31,425 nucleotides of DNA from JAKSSE01 sp045597645 (GTDB lineage Bacteria > Bacillota > Clostridia > Lachnospirales > Lachnospiraceae): positions 1 to 31,425 of the forward strand of contig JAZLKM010000013.1 of assembly GCA_045597645.1 (NCBI GenBank), in the 5' to 3' direction. Positions 1 to 7,387 of this stretch are shown one piece after another. Under the pieces are notes generated by a model. It was not told where the DNA came from. It did no database searches and saw only the letters and a program-made list of their open reading frames with translations. The first letter of the stretch is position 1, and every line of letters begins with the position of its first letter. The position numbers were made by a program, and so were the translations under genes.

Positions 1-343
1 GGCACTTAGCGATACGGCACAGTGGTGAGAGGTGCATCCATGTACGGGTCAAGCCTTGAAAATCTACAAGCCCCCAAAAGCTGGATGAATTAAGAAGCCA
101 CATCTCAGACAACTGGAGACCGGGCGCGCAGCATCGCGAAACAAGAATCGCCACGCGAATCACCGAATTCAGGCTCTGAGTGCCATGGATAAAGGGGATG
201 TGTACCTTCCAGGGCCGAGGAGCAGAGAATATCAAAGGTCGGGGTGCGGGGCGGATACAATGACTTGGTGTGGAGCGAAATCGGAAAGAATGTGAGGTTT
301 GCGCCCCACCCCCACCAACAAAAGAAAGGCAGGATGCAGGCAC
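1..343. other. GC-rich stretch without a recognisable gene
   Basis: No coding region here is convincing on either strand. By eye the base composition is about 55% GC, clearly above the neighbouring genes. The minus-strand open frame at 105-356 has no ribosome site and an odd composition rich in Pro, Trp and Cys. One plus-strand frame is open from about 94 to 358 apart from a single TAA at 190-192, so an eroded gene or the end of a mobile element or structured RNA is possible. I do not recognise any family. It lies beyond the terminator of the HD-GYP gene. Confidence 0.4.
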
Positions 344-370
344 AAAAAAGGACCACGTGATGTGGTCCTT
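344..370 (-). terminator. Rho-independent terminator after the HD-GYP gene
   Basis: A perfect 9-bp stem (348-356 with 362-370, AAGGACCAC/GTGGTCCTT) has a 5-nt loop. On the minus strand it is followed by six T residues (349-344). It lies 4 bp past the stop codon of the HD-GYP gene, so it should end that transcript. Confidence 0.9.
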
Positions 371-374
371 GGAG

Positions 375-1427
375 TTAGGCGAGTAATTCGACGATTGTTA
401 CGTTGAGTGCGTCGTGGTCGTCGGTCATGTTCATGATTTCACCGGTGCTAAAGCGCTTTACTGTGGGCCTTAGGATAAAGCCACGGTGGTTTTCTGTGAC
501 AATAGCATGGTCGCCATCAGATAGAAGTACTTCGCAACCGACAGGGTATACGCAGAGGTTGTCCAGCATGACGCGCACGATTTTGGGGTCGAGCTGAGTG
601 CCTACGTGAGACATCATGTATTCAATGACGTCGCCAGGAAGCATAGCCTCGTGGTATGGACGCTTTGAAGCCATTGCATCGTATACGTCAGCTACGCGGA
701 TAATACGGGCATAGAGCTGAATATCGTCGCCCTGAATACCCATTGGATAGCCAGTACCATCGAAGTTCTCATGGTGCTCAAGTACAGCGCAGTTGACAGC
801 AGAGTGAAATCTAAAGTTGGAGTTCAGATACTCGAATCCGTAGGTCGGATGAGCTTTCATATCTTCCCACTCCTCCTCGGTCAGTCTGCGAGGATTGTTA
901 AGTACTTCTGCATTGATAAAGGTCTTGCCTATGTCGTGAAGCAATGCACCTGTTAATAAGTCCTGAAGCTCTTCATACTTCAGCCCCATATTGGCACCGA
1001 TAATGACAGACAGGATACCAACACTCACTGAATGGTTATATGTGTAGTTGTCATAGTCCTTGACCTCAAGCATGTTCTGCATGATGTCGCCGTCATTCAT
1101 AATATCATCGACTACATCGACTACAAGATTTTTGATGGCCTCTTCTTCGCTATAGCCGGCACTGCCCTCCATGGTCTTTTGGAACATGTTGTGTACAACG
1201 CCCAGAGTCTTACGTCTAAGAGCTGGCTTAAGTACCTGCTGGATTTCTATTCCACGCGTGAATTCGTCATCGATATATATACCTGTGTAGCCATGACTAG
1301 CTAGGTCCAGTATCATTTTTTTGTTAAGTATAACATGATGGCCTATGAGCAATCTGTTCTCTGAATTGTAGATGCTCTCTCCTACAGCCATACCTTCCTG
1401 TAATTCTTTTATTGGCACAAAACGCAT
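375..1427 (-). CDS. HD-GYP domain cyclic-di-GMP phosphodiesterase
   Basis: A 350-residue protein predicted to hydrolyse the second messenger cyclic di-GMP in the cytoplasm. The first ~65 residues form a small N-terminal module typical of HD-GYP proteins. The HD-GYP domain spans about residues 110-290. The HD metal motif is HDIGK at 164-168, with a further likely ligand His at 132. The GYP signature HHENFDGTGYP is at 218-228, so the enzyme looks intact. About 60 C-terminal residues follow and resemble the tail common in this family. There is no transmembrane or receiver domain. The ATG is preceded by GGGGAG at good spacing. A promoter lies at 1485-1513 and a strong terminator directly follows the stop, so the gene is probably transcribed on its own. 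The family assignment is firm; the activity is inferred from the intact motifs. Confidence 0.93.
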   Translation of the reverse strand: MRFVPIKELQEGMAVGESIYNSENRLLIGHHVILNKKMILDLASHGYTGIYIDDEFTRGIEIQQVLKPALRRKTLGVVHNMFQKTMEGSAGYSEEEAIKNLVVDVVDDIMNDGDIMQNMLEVKDYDNYTYNHSVSVGILSVIIGANMGLKYEELQDLLTGALLHDIGKTFINAEVLNNPRRLTEEEWEDMKAHPTYGFEYLNSNFRFHSAVNCAVLEHHENFDGTGYPMGIQGDDIQLYARIIRVADVYDAMASKRPYHEAMLPGDVIEYMMSHVGTQLDPKIVRVMLDNLCVYPVGCEVLLSDGDHAIVTENHRGFILRPTVKRFSTGEIMNMTDDHDALNVTIVELLA

Positions 1428-1484
1428 TTGTGTCTCCCCTCATTTTCGTCATACATCCATGTATCAGACGTTTTTCAGAAGGAC

Positions 1485-1513
1485 ATGATATCCTACTCGG
1501 TCACTTTTTGCAA
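1485..1513 (-). promoter_or_regulatory. Promoter for the HD-GYP gene
   Basis: On the minus strand, TTGCAA (1513-1508) and TATCAT (1490-1485) are separated by 17 bp, close to the sigma-A consensus. The predicted transcript start is near 1478, giving a leader of about 50 nt. Inside that leader sits the palindrome ATACATCCATGTAT (1451-1464), which might be an operator. The rest of 1428-1570 shows nothing else. Confidence 0.65.
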
Positions 1514-1570
1514 CCGCTTTCAACATTTTAGTTTTTTATTGCACAGTTTCGTTGGTTTTTGCGAAAAAAC

Positions 1571-1801
1571 TTATTCATCGAACTCCATTGTGATGAAATA
1601 TCCCCTGTCCGTTTCCTTCACGTCAACCACTTTTCCACGCCTAGACTTTAAGCGCTCACGCAAAGTATAATTGGCCGACATTGCAATAGCATGCTCTATT
1701 GTGTAGTAATAGCTCATAGGAAGCTTGCCCTCTGTAATGTTAAGCTCCTGCCCTATTTCCACCAGGCCCTGGCGCTCCATTTTAAACTCCATCTGCCTCA
1801 T
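1571..1801 (-). CDS. Small conserved-looking hypothetical protein coupled to a glycosyltransferase
   Basis: A 76-residue basic/acidic protein that I do not recognise. I start it at the ATG at 1801, one base after the TAG of the glycosyltransferase gene. The sequence GGAG sits 7-8 bases before this ATG inside the end of that gene. A longer frame beginning at 1849 would overlap the glycosyltransferase and lacks a better ribosome site. The protein has no signal peptide or transmembrane segment. The stretch around residues 22-45 (KLPMSYYYTIEHAIAMSANY) looks like a folded core, and the C-terminus is a beta-rich tail ending in MEFDE. The near-zero spacing implies translational coupling, so it may work with or be co-produced with the glycosyltransferase. 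The function is unknown. Confidence 0.65.
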   Translation of the reverse strand: MRQMEFKMERQGLVEIGQELNITEGKLPMSYYYTIEHAIAMSANYTLRERLKSRRGKVVDVKETDRGYFITMEFDE

Positions 1802-1802
1802 A

Positions 1803-2972
1803 CTACACTCCAAATGCCATTTCAAACATTTCCACAAGTCTATTTTCAAGGCTGTGATTTGTCAGCACTGCCTCATAGCCTGCACTAGCTATATCGGCAC
1901 GTTCATGTTCATGACTTAGATAGTACTCTGTTAAATTTAACAATTCCTCATCACTAGTGAACACCGCCATCTGCGAACTTGTATCAAATATCATTGGCAG
2001 CTCTGTCTGATAGTTGGTCATGACAAATCCGCCACATCCCATTATATCAAATATTCTTTGTGGAATGCCTGACCTAATTGTCTTGGTAGTAAAGTTCAAA
2101 TTAATTCTACTGTCTCTGAACACCAGTGGCATTTCCTCTATGCTCTTAACAGTACCGCAGTTTTTTACAGGTATTCCCGCCGTATCACTTGCAGTGAACA
2201 GCTTCACATCAAATTTCTCTCCCAGCAGGGTCAGCAATCTTCTGCGCTCAAACACCGTGGCTTTAGGCCCCAGATATACCATTGACATTATGGTTTTATC
2301 ATCTACAGCGGATTCCTCCGGCGGAGTATAGTATCCTGGAAAATTTCTCTTAAACTCCTCTATGTGAGTTGGTGAGAGTACTTCATTTAGCATGAAGCAT
2401 CCGTAAAGCTTACTCTGCGCCATGCAGATCGAATCCATGTACCCTGCCAGGTAGCTTTTTTTATCCGGATATCTGTCTATAGGGCATTTTTCAGAATAAA
2501 GAGAGCCCACAAAGGATACCTCTGCCGCAAGTTTTGGATTCACCGGACGATTTTCCAGATATTTTTTAAGTCTCGATACATTTACTCCCAGTGGCATGTA
2601 AAATATCTTGCCAGGGTTGCGTCCCAAGAAAGTCTCGTAATCTGCATAATCAAATATGAATGTCCTGTTCCAAGGATTTGACAGTGTATTAGAGTATAGC
2701 TCCATCACTGGAGAATCAACTGTCCAGCTGATGTACCTTATCTGAAAAATATTGCATACCGCTGACAGCACAGGGTAATAGTTTATAGAAAATACAGCGT
2801 CGAATTTCTGATCACTAAGTAATTTAGACACTGTCTCTATAGTCTGCTGCGGAGTAGTGTTCTTGTTGGTCACCTCAAGTGTCACCTGGCACACCTCTAC
2901 ATCCATCTTGGCCAATGTCTCTATGATATCCGGCTCACATATGCTGCCATATCTATAAAAAAGTACTTTCAA
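1803..2972 (-). CDS. CgeB-like family 1 glycosyltransferase
   Basis: A 389-residue cytosolic protein of the CgeB/DUF3880 glycosyltransferase type (GT-B fold). The N-terminal half starts with MKVLFYRYGS and has a DUF3880-like domain with the motif ISWTVDSP near residue 80-87. The C-terminal half has the conserved acceptor/donor signature SGIPQRIFDIMGCGGFVMTN, typical of proteins annotated as spore maturation protein CgeB. The start is a TTG at 2972, preceded by GAGGTGG; the next in-frame ATG would remove the first beta strand. The gene diverges from a related glycosyltransferase at 3062, and a 76-residue gene follows one base after its stop. The sugar donor and acceptor cannot be read from the sequence. 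Modification of a surface protein, glycan or flagellin is plausible but unproven. Confidence 0.85.
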   Translation of the reverse strand: MKVLFYRYGSICEPDIIETLAKMDVEVCQVTLEVTNKNTTPQQTIETVSKLLSDQKFDAVFSINYYPVLSAVCNIFQIRYISWTVDSPVMELYSNTLSNPWNRTFIFDYADYETFLGRNPGKIFYMPLGVNVSRLKKYLENRPVNPKLAAEVSFVGSLYSEKCPIDRYPDKKSYLAGYMDSICMAQSKLYGCFMLNEVLSPTHIEEFKRNFPGYYTPPEESAVDDKTIMSMVYLGPKATVFERRRLLTLLGEKFDVKLFTASDTAGIPVKNCGTVKSIEEMPLVFRDSRINLNFTTKTIRSGIPQRIFDIMGCGGFVMTNYQTELPMIFDTSSQMAVFTSDEELLNLTEYYLSHEHERADIASAGYEAVLTNHSLENRLVEMFEMAFGV

Positions 2973-2986
2973 TTCGCCACCTCAAG

Positions 2987-3034
2987 TTGTACAAATTCTC
3001 TCTTTAATATATACTAAATATAGTATTTTAACAA
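2987..3034. promoter_or_regulatory. Overlapping divergent promoters with a shared palindrome
   Basis: On the plus strand, TTGTAC (2987-2992) and TATACT (3010-3015) are 17 bp apart and point at the gene at 3062. On the minus strand, TTGTTA (3034-3029) and TATATT (3011-3006) are also 17 bp apart and point at the gene ending at 2972. The two -10 boxes overlap. An inverted repeat ATACTA-AATA-TAGTAT (3011-3026) lies between the -35 boxes, where a bound regulator could block both promoters. Confidence 0.6.
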
Positions 3035-3061
3035 CCTTCGAGCACTCTAGAGGACAGGAAA

Positions 3062-4249
3062 ATGGCAGACCCTATTTTGATAATCAAAGACAGTACATTT
3101 TGCTATGGAGCTCTCTATAATTTTGCTATAGATTTGGGAGCCGCTTTGGAGCGTCTGGGCCAGGACGTAGAGTATTTTGATTTCTCGTCTGGCAACATAG
3201 GCCTGCTGGACCAGTTCCTGGGCAGGAGTTTTAGCGCTGTTATAGGTTTTCAGAGTCCTCTTTTCCATGCATATTTGCCTGATATTTCCACATATATCGT
3301 TGACTATATTCAGGGTCCCAAGCTTCAGATGATGCTGGACAACCCCCTTGGTCTTCCCAATCTCGTGGAGAAGGCCCCAAAGGATTATTACATTCTCACT
3401 CACGATAGAGACTACAAAAGTTATGTGGATACCTTTTTCCCCGCCGTACAGGGCTCGTTCATACTGCCGCCTGGCGCGAACGTTCCATCGACCTTGGATA
3501 ACATATGCGAGACTGGTCTTACGCCAATCCTTGACCGCGATATTCCAGTGCTGTTTCTTGGGACTTATGTAAACTATAGGCAATTTTTACCAGGTCTTTT
3601 GAATATTCATGGGAGCGGTAGACGCATCGCCGGAAAATACCTGTCATTGCAGACTCGCAATCCCCATCAGACTCCATATGAACTACTGGACTTGACATTG
3701 GCCGCCCTCAATATTGGTGACATATCCCTTGAGCAGAAAAAAAATCTACTCATGGGACTGAAGGATATCAACCGTTGCATATCATTTTATTACAAGGAAA
3801 AAACTATCCATGCCCTGCTTAGCGCCGGCATCCCTGTCACAGTAGTATCTGATAGCTGGACCAGATGTCCTGATTATAGCAATCCTAATCTAACTGTGCT
3901 TCCGTCAGTAGATTACAGTGAGATTCCTGCGCTTATGCAGCAGTCGAAGATATGTCTTAACATCATGACTGCCCATAAGGATGGGGTCACCGAGCGCATA
4001 GCTCAGGGACTTTTGGCAGGATGTGTCACCATATCCGATGAGACTAGAAGCCTTAAGGAACAGTTCTCAGATGATGAGATGTTACTATTTAGATTAGAAA
4101 ATATCGACTCGCTCCCTGCTCAGATTGCTTCATTGCTGTCTGATAGTGACCGCATGACCAGCATGTCCGCAAATGGCTATAAAAAAGCCCACAACACCCT
4201 GAGCTGGGATGTGCGGGCCAATGAACTGGTTCACATTTTATTTGGTTAA
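3062..4249 (+). CDS. CgeB-like glycosyltransferase, divergently transcribed
   Basis: The only plus-strand gene in the window, coding for 395 residues. It begins at ATG 3062, preceded by AGAGGA about 8 bases upstream. The C-terminal third (about residues 285-370) resembles the end of GT-B glycosyltransferases of the CgeB/DUF3880 group: KICLNIMTAHKDGVTERIAQ followed by GLLAGCVTISDE. This matches in layout the RINLNFTTKTIRSGIPQRIF region of the divergent neighbour. The N-terminal half opens with a Rossmann-like strand and a YGALYNFAIDLGAALERLG helix. There is no signal peptide or transmembrane segment. A lone GSGRRIAG segment near 180-187 carries no known motif. The protein is clearly related in architecture to its neighbour but distant in sequence. 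Substrate and acceptor are unknown. Confidence 0.75.
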   Translation: MADPILIIKDSTFCYGALYNFAIDLGAALERLGQDVEYFDFSSGNIGLLDQFLGRSFSAVIGFQSPLFHAYLPDISTYIVDYIQGPKLQMMLDNPLGLPNLVEKAPKDYYILTHDRDYKSYVDTFFPAVQGSFILPPGANVPSTLDNICETGLTPILDRDIPVLFLGTYVNYRQFLPGLLNIHGSGRRIAGKYLSLQTRNPHQTPYELLDLTLAALNIGDISLEQKKNLLMGLKDINRCISFYYKEKTIHALLSAGIPVTVVSDSWTRCPDYSNPNLTVLPSVDYSEIPALMQQSKICLNIMTAHKDGVTERIAQGLLAGCVTISDETRSLKEQFSDDEMLLFRLENIDSLPAQIASLLSDSDRMTSMSANGYKKAHNTLSWDVRANELVHILFG

Positions 4250-4271
4250 GCACCTAGACCATCTACATGGT

Positions 4272-4295
4272 GCGATTGACTTCAGTCTAAATCGC
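4272..4295. terminator. Weak hairpin between convergent genes
   Basis: The gap between the plus-strand gene ending at 4249 and the minus-strand gene ending at 4287 holds GCGATT (4272-4277) paired with AATCGC (4290-4295), plus a short inner GAC/GTC pairing. It lacks a T-run on either side, so it is only a possible bidirectional termination site. Confidence 0.25.
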
Positions 4296-6071
4296 TCTGG
4301 TAGCTTCCTGCAGCCATGCTCTCTCATCATCATTCGCCATAAGAGGAGCAATGGTGTCATACACTTTTTTATGGTACTCGTTTAGAATTTTCCTCTCATC
4401 CTCCGGAATACTATCTATCTCCAAACCATCTAAATCAAAAGGTACCAGCGTGACTGTCTCGAACTTCATAAATTCACCATACGCGTTGCTTACGTGTGGA
4501 ACTGTCAACATCAAGTTTTCATGTCTTACGCCAAATTTTCCTTCAAGGTAGCAACCTGGCTCATTTGATGTGAGCATTCCAGTAGCAAACAGAGCCGTCT
4601 CATTTCGCTCTGGCACGATTTTGTATCTAAATCCATTTGGTGCTTCATGTACATTGAGGAAAAATCCCACTCCATGGCCTGTTCCATGATTGTAGTCAAT
4701 CCCTTCATCCCACAGCGGTCCTCTAGCCAATATATCAAAATTCATGCCAATGCAGCCCTTTTTAAATGTGGCTGCCATAAGTCTCAAGTGGCCTCTTAGC
4801 ACCAATGTAAAAATATGCTTTTCTTCTTCTGTAACAGGTCCCATAACCACTGTTCTCGTGATGTCTGTGGTTCCATCCAGATACTGACCGCCTGTGTCTA
4901 AAAGCAACAATCCTTTTGCCTGTACAGGTACGTCAGTCTCCTTTGTAGGCTCATAGTGAATAATCGCACCGTGATCTGCATATCCCACTATATAATCAAA
5001 GCTCGGGCCCATATACTTGTCGCCCATTTTTCTAAACTCTTCGATTTTATCTGACACTGACAGCTCCGTCATTGGCATTTTTCCAGCATTAGTCTTAAGC
5101 CAATACAGGAAACGGCACATTGCCACACCATCTCTCACGTGGGAGGCTCTTATATTTTCCATCTCCACCTGGTTCTTGATTGCCTTCATCAGCAATGTAG
5201 GCGATGCCTCATCTATTATTTTCACTCCGTCGCACAAATTATCTGCGATAGCATAGTTAGTTCGCGACATATTAACCCATGCAGCCTGTCCCTCCGGTAT
5301 AGCTGCTGTATAAGCATAGATGTCATTGTAGGGCGCTATTACCACCCCATCTGCACTAAGAGCCTTCTGAACCTCTTCTCCGAAAGCTGCGATATTGGCA
5401 AAGAGTACTACCTCATCCATAGTCACTGCCAGAAATGACAAAAACACCGGGTTACACTGAACATCATTGCCGCGAAGATTTAAAAGCCAGGCTATATCAT
5501 CAAGTGTCGGAAGTAAAAGGACATTTGCATCCTTCTGCTTCATAGCCTCCCTCACATCGCTCAGCTTGTCTGCACGAGATTTGCCTGAGTATGCTATCTC
5601 CAATTCAAAAACTGGCTCGGCCGACATTGCTGGTCGATTGGTCCATACCCTGTCCACCAAATCTCGATCTGCTTTTATCTCCGCCATAGGGCACTTGTCC
5701 CTAAGCCTATCTATCTCCTTTGCTCCTACAGTCCTGCCATCAAATCCTAGGACTCCACCATTTTTCAGTTGTTCATATAAGTACTCCCACAGTGTAGGCA
5801 CACCCGGATCTCCCATGCGCCTTAAGCATATGTCTGTGCCATCAAGCTGGTCTGTGGCCTGCAAAAAGTATCTGCCATCAGTCCAAAGGTCTGCCCTGTC
5901 AGCTGACACTAAAAGATTACCTGCCGACCCAGTAAAGCCCGACATGAACTCCCTGCACTTAAAATAATCCCCCACATACTCAGAACCATGGAAGTCATCA
6001 GTAGGAATCAGATAATAATCTATTCCCTCCTTCTTCATCTCCTCTTGAAGCAAGATAATTTCCTTCTTCAT
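4287..6071 (-). CDS. M24B family Xaa-Pro aminopeptidase (aminopeptidase P)
   Basis: A 594-residue cytosolic metallopeptidase that removes an N-terminal residue preceding proline from peptides. The order is two creatinase-N-like domains (about 1-290), the pita-bread M24 catalytic domain (about 300-530) and a short C-terminal domain. This is the long three-domain form also seen in eukaryotic XPNPEP1. The dinuclear metal ligands are all visible: Asp392 (LLDTGGQY), Asp403 (TTDITRT), His466 (GTGHGVG), Glu504 (SNEPG) and Glu518 (RHEN). I start it at ATG 6071, which has AGAGGTG six bases upstream; a longer frame to 6134 would run into the amidase gene. It begins 11 bp after the amidase stop, so it is the last gene of the run that starts at ilvB. 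Confidence 0.93.
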   Translation of the reverse strand: MKKEIILLQEEMKKEGIDYYLIPTDDFHGSEYVGDYFKCREFMSGFTGSAGNLLVSADRADLWTDGRYFLQATDQLDGTDICLRRMGDPGVPTLWEYLYEQLKNGGVLGFDGRTVGAKEIDRLRDKCPMAEIKADRDLVDRVWTNRPAMSAEPVFELEIAYSGKSRADKLSDVREAMKQKDANVLLLPTLDDIAWLLNLRGNDVQCNPVFLSFLAVTMDEVVLFANIAAFGEEVQKALSADGVVIAPYNDIYAYTAAIPEGQAAWVNMSRTNYAIADNLCDGVKIIDEASPTLLMKAIKNQVEMENIRASHVRDGVAMCRFLYWLKTNAGKMPMTELSVSDKIEEFRKMGDKYMGPSFDYIVGYADHGAIIHYEPTKETDVPVQAKGLLLLDTGGQYLDGTTDITRTVVMGPVTEEEKHIFTLVLRGHLRLMAATFKKGCIGMNFDILARGPLWDEGIDYNHGTGHGVGFFLNVHEAPNGFRYKIVPERNETALFATGMLTSNEPGCYLEGKFGVRHENLMLTVPHVSNAYGEFMKFETVTLVPFDLDGLEIDSIPEDERKILNEYHKKVYDTIAPLMANDDERAWLQEATRAI

Positions 6072-6082
6072 TTCATACACCT

Positions 6083-7354
6083 CTATTTCTTCTTTATTGT
6101 CAGAATCATTGCCACCACCAGGGCTATTGCGCATATCCCCAGTGCAATCATTGCTATCTGCTTGTTTCTGGCATTGTTATCAAAAAACACAAATTTGCCT
6201 GTCTCCTCTTTGAGTTCACTTGCCTCCTCGATTGCCACTTCTTCTGGCACTATCTCCTCTGGCATTTCGAACATCTCATAGTCAGACAAAATATTACTTT
6301 CTGTCCTGTATCCATACTGGTTTATAGCTTTAATCTTGATCTGCGGTTTGGTCTTATCCGGAACATCTATTGATATATCTATTGTATCAGGGCTTGTACC
6401 AGCTAACACATCCGTGCCTGTCCAGTCCTGAAACTGTCCAAAAGTCTGACCGCCGTCCAGACTAACCGCATAATAAAGAATCGGTGACTGGGCATCTGTG
6501 GCTGTACACTTGATATCAATAGTGAGATTATCGTAATCAGCATTTACAGCCTCTATCTCACACACGTCTGGCTCAGTAGTATCCTCTGAACAATATACCA
6601 CTCCATTTTCTACTTCCGGGGCATAACCACCATCTGAGTAGTCTACTCCCAGCGACTGGCTTTTAAGCCCAAAATACTTGGCAACTGCGGTAGCATCAGC
6701 GCGGCCTAGAGCATCAAAATCCTCCTCACTGTCTATAAACGACCAGTCTCTGTCGTGATCCATATGTGCATGCTCAATAAGCGCTGTAGGTATGCCGAAT
6801 TCCGTGCTATATCTATTTATTCCGTAATAGTTATCACCATCGCTTTGGTTTCTGGTCTTGACTCCCCTGTTAAAGAGGCCCATTTCCTCAAAGGTCTGCA
6901 TCAGGATATATCCGAATCTATAGCCCTCCCTATTGCAGGCCCCTCTGTTAGATATCCACACCTCAGACCCATACAGTTCATGCTCTGATGACATATTGAA
7001 GTGCAAGCAGAACATATAGTCTGCATTTACCTTCTTCGCATACTCACATCGTTGCTTTATGGTCATAGATTTATCTATGCTCTCATGAGTAAAATATATG
7101 GTAATATCATCATATTTTTCCAGCTCGTCCCGCATGGCATTGGCCACCTTCATGGTGACCTCCTTTTCCACGTAATGTTCTGTGATAGCGCCGTCATTAT
7201 CGCCACCATGGCCAGGGTCGATTACAATTATCAGTTTGCCGTCTGAATCCAACGGAAAATCAAAACCAGCTGCCCGACTGGTATCGCTTCCTAGCATAAG
7301 CAATCCAAGTATAGCAGCTGTCAAAAATGAAGTTATGCGAAAATGTTTCCTCAT
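6083..7354 (-). CDS. N-acetylmuramoyl-L-alanine amidase with C-terminal membrane anchor
   Basis: A 423-residue exported peptidoglycan amidase (Amidase_3) that cleaves the bond between MurNAc and L-Ala of the stem peptide. Residues 1-29 are a signal peptide ending in ASR-AA-type small residues. The zinc amidase domain covers about 38-230, with DPGHGG at 46-51 (His49), Glu63, His118 (CLHFN) and the catalytic Glu194 (ALIEHAH). Residues ~265-375 look like a beta-sandwich, perhaps a fibronectin-III-like linker. A single hydrophobic segment (about 398-420) followed by KKK at the extreme C-terminus would tether the enzyme to the membrane with its domain outside. The ATG has AGGAA upstream. It lies between a SleB-type hydrolase and aminopeptidase P in the same orientation, so a shared wall-remodelling role is likely. 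Confidence 0.9.
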   Translation of the reverse strand: MRKHFRITSFLTAAILGLLMLGSDTSRAAGFDFPLDSDGKLIIVIDPGHGGDNDGAITEHYVEKEVTMKVANAMRDELEKYDDITIYFTHESIDKSMTIKQRCEYAKKVNADYMFCLHFNMSSEHELYGSEVWISNRGACNREGYRFGYILMQTFEEMGLFNRGVKTRNQSDGDNYYGINRYSTEFGIPTALIEHAHMDHDRDWSFIDSEEDFDALGRADATAVAKYFGLKSQSLGVDYSDGGYAPEVENGVVYCSEDTTEPDVCEIEAVNADYDNLTIDIKCTATDAQSPILYYAVSLDGGQTFGQFQDWTGTDVLAGTSPDTIDISIDVPDKTKPQIKIKAINQYGYRTESNILSDYEMFEMPEEIVPEEVAIEEASELKEETGKFVFFDNNARNKQIAMIALGICAIALVVAMILTIKKK

Positions 7355-7387
7355 GTATTTTTCGATTCCTGTGTTTTGATTTCCAAA

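Noticed and set aside
105..356. Minus-strand 83-codon frame in the GC-rich end segment
   Set aside because: No ribosome site, odd composition, runs through the terminator of the HD-GYP gene, and the protein resembles nothing.
1451..1464. ATACATCCATGTAT palindrome in the HD-GYP leader as a certain operator
   Set aside because: Short and AT-rich, downstream of the predicted start; kept only as a remark in the promoter entry.
3047..3583. Minus-strand 178-codon frame opposite the plus-strand glycosyltransferase
   Set aside because: Fully antisense to a better-supported gene with a promoter and ribosome site; the protein looks like a shadow translation.
5467..5967. Plus-strand 166-codon frame inside the aminopeptidase P gene
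   Set aside because: Antisense to a gene with all metal ligands in place; Ser-rich shadow with no motif.
6072..6134. Upstream extension of aminopeptidase P to 6134
   Set aside because: It overlaps the amidase gene; AGAGGTG at the right distance marks ATG 6071.
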